A DNA stretch of 64,000 nucleotides from Tenacibaculum singaporense. Its GTDB lineage: Bacteria > Bacteroidota > Bacteroidia > Flavobacteriales > Flavobacteriaceae. How positions within the stretch are numbered: position 1 is the first letter of the stretch; each line of letters begins with the position of its first letter. The translations under genes and the position numbers were made by a program. Below, in pieces: positions 16,417 to 25,832 of the stretch. The stretch spans positions 186,001 through 250,000 of the forward strand of contig NZ_CP032548.1 of NCBI RefSeq assembly GCF_003867015.1, in the 5' to 3' direction. Under the pieces are notes generated by a model. It worked only from the letters and a program-made list of their open reading frames with translations, was not told where the DNA came from and made no database searches.

Positions 16417-16998
16417 ATGAACGATTTTATCTTCTACTTTAAAATGGGCTTGTTTCATGTACTAGATTTTAAAGCCTATGACCATATTTTATTCTTAATT
16501 GTATTAGCTGTTGTATATCAATTTAAACAGTGGACAAAAGTTTTGTGGTTAATCACGTTGTTTACTATTGGGCATTCAATAACCCTAGCACTTTCAGCGT
16601 ACGGGATATTAAATGTACGAGCAGATTTAATTGAATTCTTAATTCCGTTAACTATTTTTATTACGGGATTAATGAATGTATTAACCGCAAAAAAAGCATC
16701 GGTAGGAAAAGAAAATCAAAATTTATTTTTTGCTTTGTTTTTCGGATTAATTCATGGACTTGGTTTTTCTAACTATTTTAAAATTATGATTGGAAAAACT
16801 TCTGATAAATTTTTACCCCTAATAGAATTTGCCTTAGGTGTAGAAGTAGCTCAAATTATTATTGTACTCGGTATTTTATTAATTGGAGCCTTAGTGCAAT
16901 CAATCTTTAGTGTAAATCGTCGTGATTGGATTTTAATTACCTCTTCTATCGTAATTGGTTTTGCTTTACAAATGATGTTTGATCGTGTTTTTTGGTAA
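16417..16998 (+). CDS. HupE/UreJ family membrane protein
   Basis: A 193-residue protein with about six membrane segments and the family motifs DHILFLIVLAVVYQ, GHSITLALSAYG and HGLGFSNYF, whose His and Asp residues resemble a metal-binding site. HupE/UreJ proteins are linked to nickel or cobalt supply for hydrogenase and urease, but this short Bacteroidota form is found without either enzyme, and none is visible here. It follows the Lrp gene by 8 bases. Confidence 0.8.
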   Translation: MNDFIFYFKMGLFHVLDFKAYDHILFLIVLAVVYQFKQWTKVLWLITLFTIGHSITLALSAYGILNVRADLIEFLIPLTIFITGLMNVLTAKKASVGKENQNLFFALFFGLIHGLGFSNYFKIMIGKTSDKFLPLIEFALGVEVAQIIIVLGILLIGALVQSIFSVNRRDWILITSSIVIGFALQMMFDRVFW

Positions 16999-17066
16999 AA
17001 AATTAACGACTAACTAACTCAAATCTAACTACCTTAGCTTATCTAAGAAAAATCGTACTAGAAATT

Positions 17067-17495
17067 TTGAAGAAAAAACAATTAAAATATGACATTGCCT
17101 ATTTAAAAATGGCAAATGAATGGGGACAACTTTCACACTGTATTCGTAAAAAAGTAGGTGCCTTAATTGTTAAAGATCGAATGATTATTTCTGATGGCTA
17201 TAATGGTACTCCTTCTGGTTTTGAAAACTATTGTGAAGACGAAGAAGGATACACCAAATGGTATGTATTACACGCCGAAGCCAATGCTATTTTAAAAGTA
17301 GCTTCTTCTACACAATCATGTAAAGGTGCTACTTTATATATTACACTTTCTCCTTGCCAACAATGTAGTAAATTAATACATCAAGCAGGAATAAAACGTG
17401 TAGTATACGCACAGGCATACAAAGACCGATCAGGATTAGATTTTTTAGAGAAAGCGGGTGTTGAACTGACTTATTTACCTTATGAACAAGAATAA
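17067..17495 (+). CDS. dCMP deaminase-like zinc enzyme (ComEB family)
   Basis: A 142-residue cytidine/deoxycytidylate deaminase fold protein with the zinc site HAEANAIL and SPCQQC. It probably makes dUMP from dCMP for thymidylate supply. No ATG is available at the expected position, and the TTG at 17067 gives a start (MKKKQLKYDIAYLKMA) that fits the family, so I accept TTG. Its last 14 bases overlap the start of the S41 protease gene. Confidence 0.88.
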   Translation: MKKKQLKYDIAYLKMANEWGQLSHCIRKKVGALIVKDRMIISDGYNGTPSGFENYCEDEEGYTKWYVLHAEANAILKVASSTQSCKGATLYITLSPCQQCSKLIHQAGIKRVVYAQAYKDRSGLDFLEKAGVELTYLPYEQE

Positions 17496-19044
17496 TTTAC
17501 CTATATATTTATCAATTGCAGTGGTTTTCGGTATTCTTATTGGAACCTTTTTTAGCAACGGAAACTCAAGTAGTCTTATTGGAAAAAGCTCATCAAGTGA
17601 ACGAAAAATAAAACGTTTGATTGATTACATTCAAAGTGATTATGTTGATGATGTTAACACTGATGAATTGTTAGACGGAGCCATTGCAGAGATGTTAGGT
17701 AAATTAGACCCTCACTCAGTATATATACCTAAGGAAAACCTACAATTAGTTACCGAAAACATGCAAGGTAATTTTGTAGGAATCGGTGTTCAATTTCGTA
17801 TGATTGGTGATACTATTACCGTTATAGAACCTATTAAAGGTGGACCAAGTATTGAAGCAGGAATTAAAGCAGGTGATAGAATTTTACTTGCAGACAAGGA
17901 TACACTCTATGGGAAAAAACTGCAAACATCCCAAATAATGAAAGCTTTAAAAGGAAAGCCAAACACTAAAGTTGATTTGCAAATTTATAGAAAAACTAAT
18001 GATAGTGTTTTTGATATCACTATTAATCGCGGTAAAGTAAATATTAAAAGTGTTGATGTTGCTTATATGTTAAACGATAGTGTTGGTTATATAAAACTAG
18101 ATCGTTTTGCTCGTAACACCTATATTGAATTTAAATCTTCTTTAAACAAATTACTCACCAAAGGAATGACTGATTTGGTCTTAGATCTTCGTGGAAATGG
18201 TGGTGGTTTTATTGATATTGCTAATGATATTGTAGATGAATTTTTAGAAAAAGACAAGCTTATTGTATTTACAAAAAACAACAAAGGAGATATTGTAGAG
18301 TCTTTTGCTACTGATAAAGGTGATTTTGAACACGGTGGCTTGTATGTATTGATAGATGAAAATTCTGCTTCTGCTTCTGAAATTGTAGCTGGTGCCTTGC
18401 AAGATAACGATAAAGGAATCATCATTGGACGTCGTTCCTTTGGTAAAGGATTGGTACAACAGGAAATGGATTTAGGAGATGGTTCTGCGGTTCGATTGAC
18501 TACGGCTAGGTATTATACTCCAACAGGACGTTCTATTCAAAAGCCTTATAAAAAAGACGCAGATTCAGAAGAATATAGCCACGATTTTGAACATCGACTA
18601 GAAAATGGAGAGTTATTTACCAAAGATAGTATTAAAACTGTTGATAGCTTAAAATACACTACTCCTAAAGGAAAAATAGTATATGGTGGTGGTGGAATTA
18701 TTCCTGATTATTTTGTAGCAGTGGATACCTCAGCTTATGTTCCTACGATTTTCTTCCGTCCTTTAAATAATTTCGCTTTTTCATATGTAGATGATAATCG
18801 TAAAAAACTCGCTTCATTAACCGTTGAAGATTTTATTAACAACTTTGATAAAAGCAATGAAATTTCTGATAAATTCTTAGCAGAGTTAAAAGACTTTAGA
18901 CTTTCTGAAAGAACAAAAAATCAACTTCGCAGTAACTTAAAAGTATTGATAGCTCGTGAACTTTTTAGTGACGAGGGTTTATATAAAGTAGACCAGCGAG
19001 ATGATAAAATGTTGCAAAAAGTATTTGAGTTAGAAGCAAAATAG
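17482..19044 (+). CDS. S41 family C-terminal processing peptidase (CtpA-like)
   Basis: A 520-residue exported serine protease. It has an N-terminal hydrophobic anchor (about residues 6-25), a PDZ domain (about 90-175) and the S41 catalytic core with the NSASASE motif (probable Ser297) and Lys322 in RRSFGKG. Such proteases degrade or trim periplasmic proteins by recognising C-termini. The start overlaps the preceding deaminase gene, and its stop lies 2 bases from the convergent MOSC gene. Confidence 0.93.
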   Translation: MNKNNLPIYLSIAVVFGILIGTFFSNGNSSSLIGKSSSSERKIKRLIDYIQSDYVDDVNTDELLDGAIAEMLGKLDPHSVYIPKENLQLVTENMQGNFVGIGVQFRMIGDTITVIEPIKGGPSIEAGIKAGDRILLADKDTLYGKKLQTSQIMKALKGKPNTKVDLQIYRKTNDSVFDITINRGKVNIKSVDVAYMLNDSVGYIKLDRFARNTYIEFKSSLNKLLTKGMTDLVLDLRGNGGGFIDIANDIVDEFLEKDKLIVFTKNNKGDIVESFATDKGDFEHGGLYVLIDENSASASEIVAGALQDNDKGIIIGRRSFGKGLVQQEMDLGDGSAVRLTTARYYTPTGRSIQKPYKKDADSEEYSHDFEHRLENGELFTKDSIKTVDSLKYTTPKGKIVYGGGGIIPDYFVAVDTSAYVPTIFFRPLNNFAFSYVDDNRKKLASLTVEDFINNFDKSNEISDKFLAELKDFRLSERTKNQLRSNLKVLIARELFSDEGLYKVDQRDDKMLQKVFELEAK

Positions 19045-19046
19045 CT

Positions 19047-19604
19047 TTACATCCCTTTTTTGGTTCTTTTTTCAGAATACACCTTGGCAATGGTTGGGTT
19101 TTGAGGGCAGCTTTTTATTTGCTCAAACTTATCACCAGTTTTCACAAAACCTGTTTGCAATATTTTAAAGTAAACTCCTGGTATGTTTTGTTGCCAAAAC
19201 TGTTTTACTATTTTCATATCATTAAAACGCACTCCTAGCTTCATACAAGGTTGACGTGGTTTAGTTACTTCAATAATAACTTCTCCCACTTTAAAGGTAT
19301 CTCCTACGTGCAGTTGACTTTCATCTAAATCCGAAACAGTTAAGTTTTCTCCAAACATTCCATACTTCCAATCCAAATTAGGGTGCAATTCTTTCCAATA
19401 CGCATAATGATTCTCTGAATAGGCATATACCGCTTGATCTATTCCTCCATGATGCTCTCTATTACAAATAGCATCATCTTTTACTTTTTCAACATCTAAA
19501 AAAATAGGAGTTTCAACAGGGAATTTAAAAATTCCTGTGGTAACAGTTTTTCCTTTCCAATCGATTTCTTTCCTTTCTCCTATGTTAGTGGCTACAATTT
19601 TCAT
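19047..19604 (-). CDS. MOSC domain-containing protein (YiiM-like)
   Basis: A 185-residue protein with a MOSC domain, the sulfur-carrier fold of molybdenum cofactor sulfurases and of YiiM-type reductase partners. The conserved cysteine occurs in TKPRQPCMKLGVRF, and GENLTVSDL is also typical. I chose ATG at 19604 (MKIVATNIG); an ATG at 19622 would overlap the GH3 gene by 8 bases. It probably handles molybdenum cofactor or N-hydroxylated substrates, by family inference. Confidence 0.85.
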   Translation of the reverse strand: MKIVATNIGERKEIDWKGKTVTTGIFKFPVETPIFLDVEKVKDDAICNREHHGGIDQAVYAYSENHYAYWKELHPNLDWKYGMFGENLTVSDLDESQLHVGDTFKVGEVIIEVTKPRQPCMKLGVRFNDMKIVKQFWQQNIPGVYFKILQTGFVKTGDKFEQIKSCPQNPTIAKVYSEKRTKKGM

Positions 19605-19614
19605 TTTTATTTCT

Positions 19615-21111
19615 TTATTCAATTAAAAAATTCTGCAATACATCCGCAATTTTTCGGTTGTCTGATAATTGTGGAATCTTATTCTGACCTCCAAATTTTC
19701 CTATGGATTTCATATATTCATGGAAACCTCCTTTTTTCACTTTTCTAATGATAAGAGGACGTAAAATTTTACCTTCAATTAAATCGAAATAATATACATT
19801 CTGCTCTTGCATAGAAGCATCAATTTTAGATGCTAGTTCATCTATGTTTTCAGGTTCGTTTTCAAACTCAATAAACCACTCGTGATAGGGTAATCCACTT
19901 TCAGGATTTACTTGCGGTGCTACTGTAAACTCGCTTACGTTCACATCAGTTCCTTTTATAGCATCATTCAATGCTTTTTCAACCTCTTTCCCTATTACAT
20001 GCTCACCAAAAGCAGAAATAAAGTGTTTTATACGTCCTGTTACTTTTATTCTGTAGGGCTTTAAAGAAGTAAATTCTACAGTATCTCCAATATTATAACC
20101 CCATAAACCCGCCGAGGTGTTTAAAATAATAACATAATTCACCCCTAATTGAACGTCTTTTAATGATATTCTTGTTGGATTCTCATCAAAAAATTCATTT
20201 GCTGGAATAAATTCATAAAACATTCCTGAGTTTAACTGCAACAACATTCCTTTTTCGGTTTGTGAATCTTGATATGCAATAAACCCTTCTGAAGCAGGAT
20301 ACAACTCTACATAGTCTATTTTTTTTCCTATTAACGTTTCAAATTTGTTCTTGTAGGGTTCAAAATTTACACCTCCATACACAAAGAAATTAAAGTTTGG
20401 AAAAATTTCAGAAACTGTCTTTCCAGTTTTCTCAATCAGTCGTTCAAAATACATTTGTACCCATGACGGAATTCCGCTTATCACCGTCATATTCTCTGGC
20501 AAGGTTTCTTCAACTACTTTATCTACTTTGGTATCCCAATCTTCAATACAGTTGGTTTCCCAACTTGGTAAACGATTTTTTAAGAGATAATTTGGAACAT
20601 AATGCGCTGCTATTCCACTTAACCGCCCTAATTTCACGCCGCTTTTATCTTCTAAAACTGGACTTCCCTGTAAAAAAATCATCTTCCCATCAACAAAGCT
20701 AGCATCGTTTGTTTCTGTAATATAAAACAACAAAGCATTTCGAGCTGCTTTTATATGTGTGGGCATGGATTCTTTACTGATAGGAATATATTTTGCTCCT
20801 GAGGTTGTTCCTGATGTTTTGGCAAAATACAAGGGCTTTCCTTTCCATAAAACATTCTCTTCTCCTGCTACAACTCTATCTACATAACTACGTAAACCTT
20901 CATAGTCGTTAATTGGAACTCTTTTTTTAAAGTCTTCGTAATTGTTAATTGATACAAAATCATGGTCTTTTCCAAATGCTGTTTTACATCCTTCTGTAAC
21001 CAAATATTGAAAAACTTTTTCTTGTGTTTTATGTGGGTTTTTTGCCCATTTATATACTTGTTTACGGACAATTTTCGCAAATGGAATTGCTAATATTGAT
21101 TTTATACTCAT
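19615..21111 (-). CDS. GH3 family acyl-adenylating protein
   Basis: A 498-residue member of the GH3 branch of the ANL adenylating superfamily, best known for joining plant hormones to amino acids. The ATP-binding motif is YFAKTSGTTSGAKYIPIS. A later conserved segment is YPASEGFIAYQD. Bacterial GH3 proteins are widespread in Bacteroidota, and their acyl substrate is unknown. It is transcribed with the M23 peptidase upstream, 13 bases apart, and the MOSC gene downstream. Confidence 0.88.
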   Translation of the reverse strand: MSIKSILAIPFAKIVRKQVYKWAKNPHKTQEKVFQYLVTEGCKTAFGKDHDFVSINNYEDFKKRVPINDYEGLRSYVDRVVAGEENVLWKGKPLYFAKTSGTTSGAKYIPISKESMPTHIKAARNALLFYITETNDASFVDGKMIFLQGSPVLEDKSGVKLGRLSGIAAHYVPNYLLKNRLPSWETNCIEDWDTKVDKVVEETLPENMTVISGIPSWVQMYFERLIEKTGKTVSEIFPNFNFFVYGGVNFEPYKNKFETLIGKKIDYVELYPASEGFIAYQDSQTEKGMLLQLNSGMFYEFIPANEFFDENPTRISLKDVQLGVNYVIILNTSAGLWGYNIGDTVEFTSLKPYRIKVTGRIKHFISAFGEHVIGKEVEKALNDAIKGTDVNVSEFTVAPQVNPESGLPYHEWFIEFENEPENIDELASKIDASMQEQNVYYFDLIEGKILRPLIIRKVKKGGFHEYMKSIGKFGGQNKIPQLSDNRKIADVLQNFLIE

Positions 21112-21124
21112 GCTCTTTTTCTAT

Positions 21125-21988
21125 TTACTGAAAATCTATATAGTTTGTTGGATTTACTGGAAACCCGTTATTCCACAACTCAAAGTGTAAATGAGGACCT
21201 GTGGTTAGTTCTCCTGTAGAACCTACACTCGCTATTGCTTCTCCCGATTTCACTACATCTCCTTGCTGTTTTAACAAGGTTCCATTATGTTTATATACTG
21301 ATATAAATTCATTGGAATGTTGTATTGTTAATACATATCCTGTTTCTGCTGTCCATTCTGCTAAAATAACCGTACCATCTGCTACTGCCTTTACTGGTGT
21401 GCCTGTTTTAGCTACAATATCAATCGCATAATGTTTGTCATTAACATTAAACGGTTGCGAAATACCTCCTGTTAATGGCGAAAAGAATACATTTTTAACT
21501 CTATTTTCTCCTCCATTATACAAAGGAAACAGGTCTTTACTTTCTATTTTTTCTCTAAACAATGAATCTTCCTTTGATGCTTGTAGTTTACTTTCATCAA
21601 AAGCTATTGTTTTCATTTCATTTGTTATTGAATCTATCTTTTCTGGCTCAATTTGTCCTGTTAAAACAGGTTTTAAAGCTTTTGTATAATCTTCAAGAAC
21701 CGATAACCTAGTTTTTAACGAATCTGCTTCATACGTTAAGCGAGTAGCTTTCTTTTTTAAAGCTGTTGAAGAGTATCCTGGTATATATTCTCGTATACCT
21801 GTGAAAGCAATTAACAAAGTAGTAAGTACAATGAGAAGTATAGAAAACACTCCTCCAAATACAAAAACATTTAATCGTGATAGCTTTAAAGAAAACCGTT
21901 CTTGAAACGTATCTTCATTTATAATTACTAAGCGATACTTATCCGTAAGTTTTTGTTTTAGCTTTCGCTTTTTTTTATTTTTTGCCAC
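21125..21988 (-). CDS. M23 family peptidoglycan endopeptidase, membrane anchored
   Basis: A 287-residue protein with a basic N-terminus (KKKRKLKQKL), one membrane segment (about 40-63), a short coiled coil (about 75-105) and a C-terminal LytM/M23 zinc domain with KHYAIDIVAKTGTPV and GPHLHFELW as metal-site motifs. It probably cuts peptide cross-links in peptidoglycan, or regulates such an enzyme, in the periplasm. It leads a unit with the GH3 gene. Confidence 0.92.
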   Translation of the reverse strand: MAKNKKKRKLKQKLTDKYRLVIINEDTFQERFSLKLSRLNVFVFGGVFSILLIVLTTLLIAFTGIREYIPGYSSTALKKKATRLTYEADSLKTRLSVLEDYTKALKPVLTGQIEPEKIDSITNEMKTIAFDESKLQASKEDSLFREKIESKDLFPLYNGGENRVKNVFFSPLTGGISQPFNVNDKHYAIDIVAKTGTPVKAVADGTVILAEWTAETGYVLTIQHSNEFISVYKHNGTLLKQQGDVVKSGEAIASVGSTGELTTGPHLHFELWNNGFPVNPTNYIDFQ

Positions 21989-22036
21989 GTTTTATACTTG
22001 TTTGGATTTCAAATATACAACGAAAAAACGGCGAAA

Positions 22037-22621
22037 CTATTTTTTATAAAAATTCATCTCATCTATATACTTCCACACCTTATCAGACAACAAAGGTTTG
22101 CAGTTTTTTCCTTCATTTATAGCATTGCGAACCATGGTTGAAGATATTTGTACAATAGGGGCTTCTACTCTATGAATTTTCTTATGATCTTTAAATTGAT
22201 TTTCAACCACGCCGTTTGATACTCTGGGATAAACATAAACATCATAGTCTTCTAAAATAACCTCATAGTTTTTCCATTTATGTAAACTTTTCAGATTGTC
22301 TTCTCCCATAATTAGGCTAAATTTATAATTAGGGAATTTTTCCGAAATATGTACCAGCGTATTTATGGTATAATTTGGTTGCGGTAGTTTAAACTCAATA
22401 TCTGAAGGCTGAATTTTCTCATATTCCTCAGTTGCTAAATACACCATTTCTAAACGATGATGATTGTCTAACAGCGAACTTTTCTTTTTAAAAGGGTTAT
22501 GAGGTGTTACCACCATCCAAATTTCGTCTAAATCTGAGTTTTCAACTAGATGATTGGCTATGATTAAATGCCCTATATGAATTGGATTAAAAGTTCCGAA
22601 GTATAATCCTATGTTTTTCAT
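22037..22621 (-). CDS. nadD: Nicotinate-nucleotide adenylyltransferase
   Basis: Adenylates nicotinate mononucleotide in NAD synthesis. The 194-residue protein shows the nucleotidyltransferase motif FGTFNPIHIGHLIIA at the start and the C-terminal ISSTMVRNAI motif, and matches family length. I used ATG at 22621 (MKNIGLYFG); an ATG at 22627 adds two residues. It follows gmk by about 24 bases in a minus-strand unit YicC-gmk-nadD. Confidence 0.95.
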   Translation of the reverse strand: MKNIGLYFGTFNPIHIGHLIIANHLVENSDLDEIWMVVTPHNPFKKKSSLLDNHHRLEMVYLATEEYEKIQPSDIEFKLPQPNYTINTLVHISEKFPNYKFSLIMGEDNLKSLHKWKNYEVILEDYDVYVYPRVSNGVVENQFKDHKKIHRVEAPIVQISSTMVRNAINEGKNCKPLLSDKVWKYIDEMNFYKK

Positions 22622-22645
22622 ATTCATAGATACTAGACTTATTCT

Positions 22646-23248
22646 TTATCCGTTTTTCACTTCCTTTTCTATTCCTAAAAAATCATCCACTAAATCTTCC
22701 GCTTCTTGTAATGCTACAGGTAAATCGTAGTTTTTAATGATTTTATCAAACTGTGGTGCTGTTGCTAATTCTACTGATGCTTTCGCGATGCGCATATTGA
22801 TTTTATCTTCGCTTTCAGTACTTCTTTTCTTTAAACGAATTTTCAATTCATCAACACTTGGGGGTTTTACAAACACAGCTAAGGTTTCTTCTGGAAATTT
22901 CTTTTTTATACGTAAGCCTCCAACTACATCAATATCAAAAATTACATGCTTTCCTTGTGCCCAAATTCGTTCAACTTCTGTTTTTAACGTTCCATAAAAG
23001 TTATCACGATACACTTCTTCCCACTCTAAAAACTCATCGTTTTTTATTTTTTGCTTGAATTCTTTTGCTGATATAAAATAATAATCTTTTCCATCAACTT
23101 CTTCTCCTCTTGGAGCTCTTGAAGTAGCAGAGATTGAAAACTCCAAATTAAAACGTTCTTGCGCCAATAAATGACGTACAATGGTGGTTTTACCTGAACC
23201 TGATGGTGCTGAAAACACAAATAATTTCCCTTTAAACTCTTTCGACAT
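22646..23248 (-). CDS. gmk: Guanylate kinase
   Basis: Phosphorylates GMP to GDP. The 200-residue protein has the P-loop SAPSGSGKTT (about residues 13-22), the GMP-binding segment SRAPRGEEVDGKDYYFI, and full length. It starts 2 bases after the YicC gene stop, a conserved pairing in bacteria. Confidence 0.97.
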   Translation of the reverse strand: MSKEFKGKLFVFSAPSGSGKTTIVRHLLAQERFNLEFSISATSRAPRGEEVDGKDYYFISAKEFKQKIKNDEFLEWEEVYRDNFYGTLKTEVERIWAQGKHVIFDIDVVGGLRIKKKFPEETLAVFVKPPSVDELKIRLKKRSTESEDKINMRIAKASVELATAPQFDKIIKNYDLPVALQEAEDLVDDFLGIEKEVKNG

Positions 23249-23250
23249 TC

Positions 23251-24117
23251 TTATAAAACGTTTAAAATTTGCTCTTTTATTTTTTCTAACTCGTCTTTCA
23301 TTTGGATGACTAATTTTTGCATTGGTGCAAAATTAGCTTTAGACCCTGTAGTATTGATTTCTCTTCCTATTTCTTGTACGATAAACCCTAATTTTTTTCC
23401 ATTAGAATCTTCGGTTGCTAATTGCTGTAAGAAATATTCTAAGTGATTAGCTAAACGTACTTTTTCTTCGTTAATATCTAACTTCTCTAAATAGTAAATT
23501 AACTCTTGTTCAAAACGATTTTCATCAACCTCAACTTTTAAATCTGTTAATGCTTTTTGTAAGCGTTCTTTAACATGCTCTATTCTATCACCATCTAACT
23601 TTTTAACTTCTTCTAAAGCAGATTGAATATTTAGTATTCTTGTTTTAAAATCTTCTTCTAATGATTTTGCTTCGTCAGTTCTATATTGAATAATTTCTTT
23701 TAATGCTTCATCAATATGAGTATCTATTTGCTTCCACTCTTCTTCATCTAACTCTTCACGCTCAGTTTTTAAAGCATCTGGCATTCTAACAGCCATTTTC
23801 ATTAACTCAACATCATCAGAAGTTCCTACTTGAGTTACGTTTCTTAATTGCTGCATGTACTCTCGTACTACACCTGTATTTACAGTAGTTGAAGTTTCAT
23901 CTGCAGTCATTTCTACATAAATAGAAAAATCTACTTTACCACGCACTAAATTACTTGCTAATTTTTTTCGAACATTTAACTCCTTTTCTCTGTAGTATGA
24001 AGGAATTCTAGTATTTAAATCTAAATTTTTACTGTTTAAAGATTTAATTTCGATTGTTACTTTTTTAGAGGGTAAATGTAGTACGGATTTACCGTAACCC
24101 GTCATTGACTGTATCAT
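23251..24117 (-). CDS. YicC/YloC family endoribonuclease-like protein
   Basis: A 288-residue protein with the YicC start MIQSMTGYGKS and the conserved C-terminal region EIGREINTTGSKAN, both hallmarks of the family. YicC of E. coli has been shown to act as an endoribonuclease. The gene is first in a unit with gmk and nadD. Confidence 0.95.
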   Translation of the reverse strand: MIQSMTGYGKSVLHLPSKKVTIEIKSLNSKNLDLNTRIPSYYREKELNVRKKLASNLVRGKVDFSIYVEMTADETSTTVNTGVVREYMQQLRNVTQVGTSDDVELMKMAVRMPDALKTEREELDEEEWKQIDTHIDEALKEIIQYRTDEAKSLEEDFKTRILNIQSALEEVKKLDGDRIEHVKERLQKALTDLKVEVDENRFEQELIYYLEKLDINEEKVRLANHLEYFLQQLATEDSNGKKLGFIVQEIGREINTTGSKANFAPMQKLVIQMKDELEKIKEQILNVL

Positions 24118-24148
24118 AACTTCGGTTTAATAATCCGCAAAGATACGT

Positions 24149-25048
24149 TTATTTATTGGGAGTTTCTGTTGGACGTTTGGTTACTAAAAATACTCCTAAA
24201 AAGATTAATAATGCAGCACCTATTTTAATTATATCTAAATGATCACTTCCTACAATCAATGCATAAATAGCCGCTACTACAGGTTGTAAATACATAAAAA
24301 CACTTACTGTAGTTGGTTTTAATTTTGATAATGCAAATAAGTTAAACAAGTAAGTAATACAAGTAGTGAATAATACTACAAAACCCGCTTTTAAGAAAAT
24401 TGAAACAGGCATTGTTTGCCACTGCACTTCTAACAATTCAAAAAAACCAAAAGGTAGTACCATTATCAATCCAAAAAGGTATAGCCACTTAACAAAAACA
24501 ATAGGATTATATTTTGTTATTAATTTTTTTACGACTACCAAATACATACCATACGATGCTGCATTAATAAATACTAAAAAGTTCCCTAACACCATATTAG
24601 TTGCATCTCCTTTAAGTGGATTACCATAAGCTATTAAAATTATGGCTCCTACCATACCAACAATAACTCCTGCTATTTTTCTTAAAATTAATTTCTCTTT
24701 TAAAAGAATACTAGCAAAAATTAATACTAAAATAGGAGTAGTCACCATCATAACTGATGCATTGATCGGCGTAGTATAACTTAACCCTTTAAAAAACGTA
24801 AGCATATTGAAAGCTATTCCAAAAAAAGCTGCCATTGCTACTTTTTTATAGTCTGCTTTCTCAATAGATGGTGCTTTTACAAAAAGTCCTAATAGCCAAA
24901 AAACCATGGTAGCTCCACCAACACGAAGTAATATAAAACCAAAAGGTTGAATATACCCTTCCATTACTTCTTTCGCTACAGTAAATGTAATTCCGTAAAT
25001 AAGTGTTGCGATAGATGCTGCAGTAAGTGCTAACGCTCTTTGGTTCAT
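24149..25048 (-). CDS. EamA/DMT family permease
   Basis: A 299-residue inner-membrane protein with ten predicted membrane segments in two EamA repeats, the drug/metabolite transporter layout. I chose ATG at 25048 (MNQRALALTAASIATL), which begins the first membrane segment; an ATG at 25075 would add nine residues. The gene stands alone. The substrate cannot be read from the sequence. Confidence 0.88.
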   Translation of the reverse strand: MNQRALALTAASIATLIYGITFTVAKEVMEGYIQPFGFILLRVGGATMVFWLLGLFVKAPSIEKADYKKVAMAAFFGIAFNMLTFFKGLSYTTPINASVMMVTTPILVLIFASILLKEKLILRKIAGVIVGMVGAIILIAYGNPLKGDATNMVLGNFLVFINAASYGMYLVVVKKLITKYNPIVFVKWLYLFGLIMVLPFGFFELLEVQWQTMPVSIFLKAGFVVLFTTCITYLFNLFALSKLKPTTVSVFMYLQPVVAAIYALIVGSDHLDIIKIGAALLIFLGVFLVTKRPTETPNK

Positions 25049-25150
25049 TTTTAATAGTTTTAAAAACAAGTGCAAAGATGATGATAATATTCTTCTTTTC
25101 TATTACTTTTTTATCCCATACCAATCTTAAAATATCTCTTTTACATAAAC

Positions 25151-25180
25151 TAAAAAAGCACTGCATATGCAGTACTTTTT
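25151..25180 (-). terminator. Terminator of the LysM/BON gene
   Basis: ACTGCATATGCAGT is a perfect palindrome flanked, after one mismatch, by AAAAAG and CTTTTT. On the minus strand it follows the LysM gene stop by 22 bases and ends in a T run. Confidence 0.8.
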
Positions 25181-25202
25181 CCTCTGGTTGATTAACTTTT
25201 GA

Positions 25203-25673
25203 TTAGTCCACTAAAGGTGGTATTCTTAATACTTGTCCTGGATAAATTTTATCAGGATGTGTTAACATTGGTTTGTTTGCTTCGAAAATTACTGGGTACT
25301 TCATAGCATCTCCATAAAACTCTTTTGCAATTTTACTTAATGAATCTCCACTAACTACTGTATGGAATTGAGCCATTGCAGCTTCTTCAATAACTTCAAC
25401 CTCTTTAACGGTCATATTATCTTCTACAGAAGCAATTCCTTCTGTATTACCTACTACTAAAACTACTTTTTCTTTAGTAGCTAAATCTGCTGCTTCCCCT
25501 GTTACTGTAGCTTTATCATCATCTACATTAACAGCTAAGTTTTCAACAGAAAGTTCTAGTTTATTTACTGCGTCTACTAATTTTGCAGCTTTCTCTGTTG
25601 CTTCTTCTTCAGTTGTTTTCCCGATACCAAAAACTTTTGCTCCGGCATTTTTAATAAATGAAAAAATTCCCAT
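25203..25673 (-). CDS. BON and LysM domain protein (YgaU/LysM-like)
   Basis: A 156-residue protein with a BON domain (about residues 25-92) and a C-terminal LysM domain (about 103-154, TVVSGDSLSKIAKEFYGD to YPGQVLRIP). The layout equals E. coli YgaU (Kbp), a potassium-binding protein. No signal peptide is visible, consistent with a cytoplasmic location. The gene is monocistronic, with a terminator behind it. Confidence 0.9.
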   Translation of the reverse strand: MGIFSFIKNAGAKVFGIGKTTEEEATEKAAKLVDAVNKLELSVENLAVNVDDDKATVTGEAADLATKEKVVLVVGNTEGIASVEDNMTVKEVEVIEEAAMAQFHTVVSGDSLSKIAKEFYGDAMKYPVIFEANKPMLTHPDKIYPGQVLRIPPLVD

Positions 25674-25781
25674 TCTCTTTTTTGATTTTTTGTTAATATT
25701 CTTTTTACTGTCTGACTAAGATACAATTTTTATACCAAAACTCGTATTCCAAAATAATTTAAAAAGAGTCTTTTTAAAACT

Positions 25782-25808
25782 AAAAAAGCACCCAAACACG
25801 GGTGCTCA
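25782..25808 (-). terminator. Terminator of thiL
   Basis: AGCACCC (25787-25793) pairs with GGGTGCT (25800-25806), with an A run before it that reads as T on the minus strand. It is 27 bases past the thiL stop. Confidence 0.8.
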
Positions 25809-25832
25809 TAATCTATTATATTTTGTTCTTCT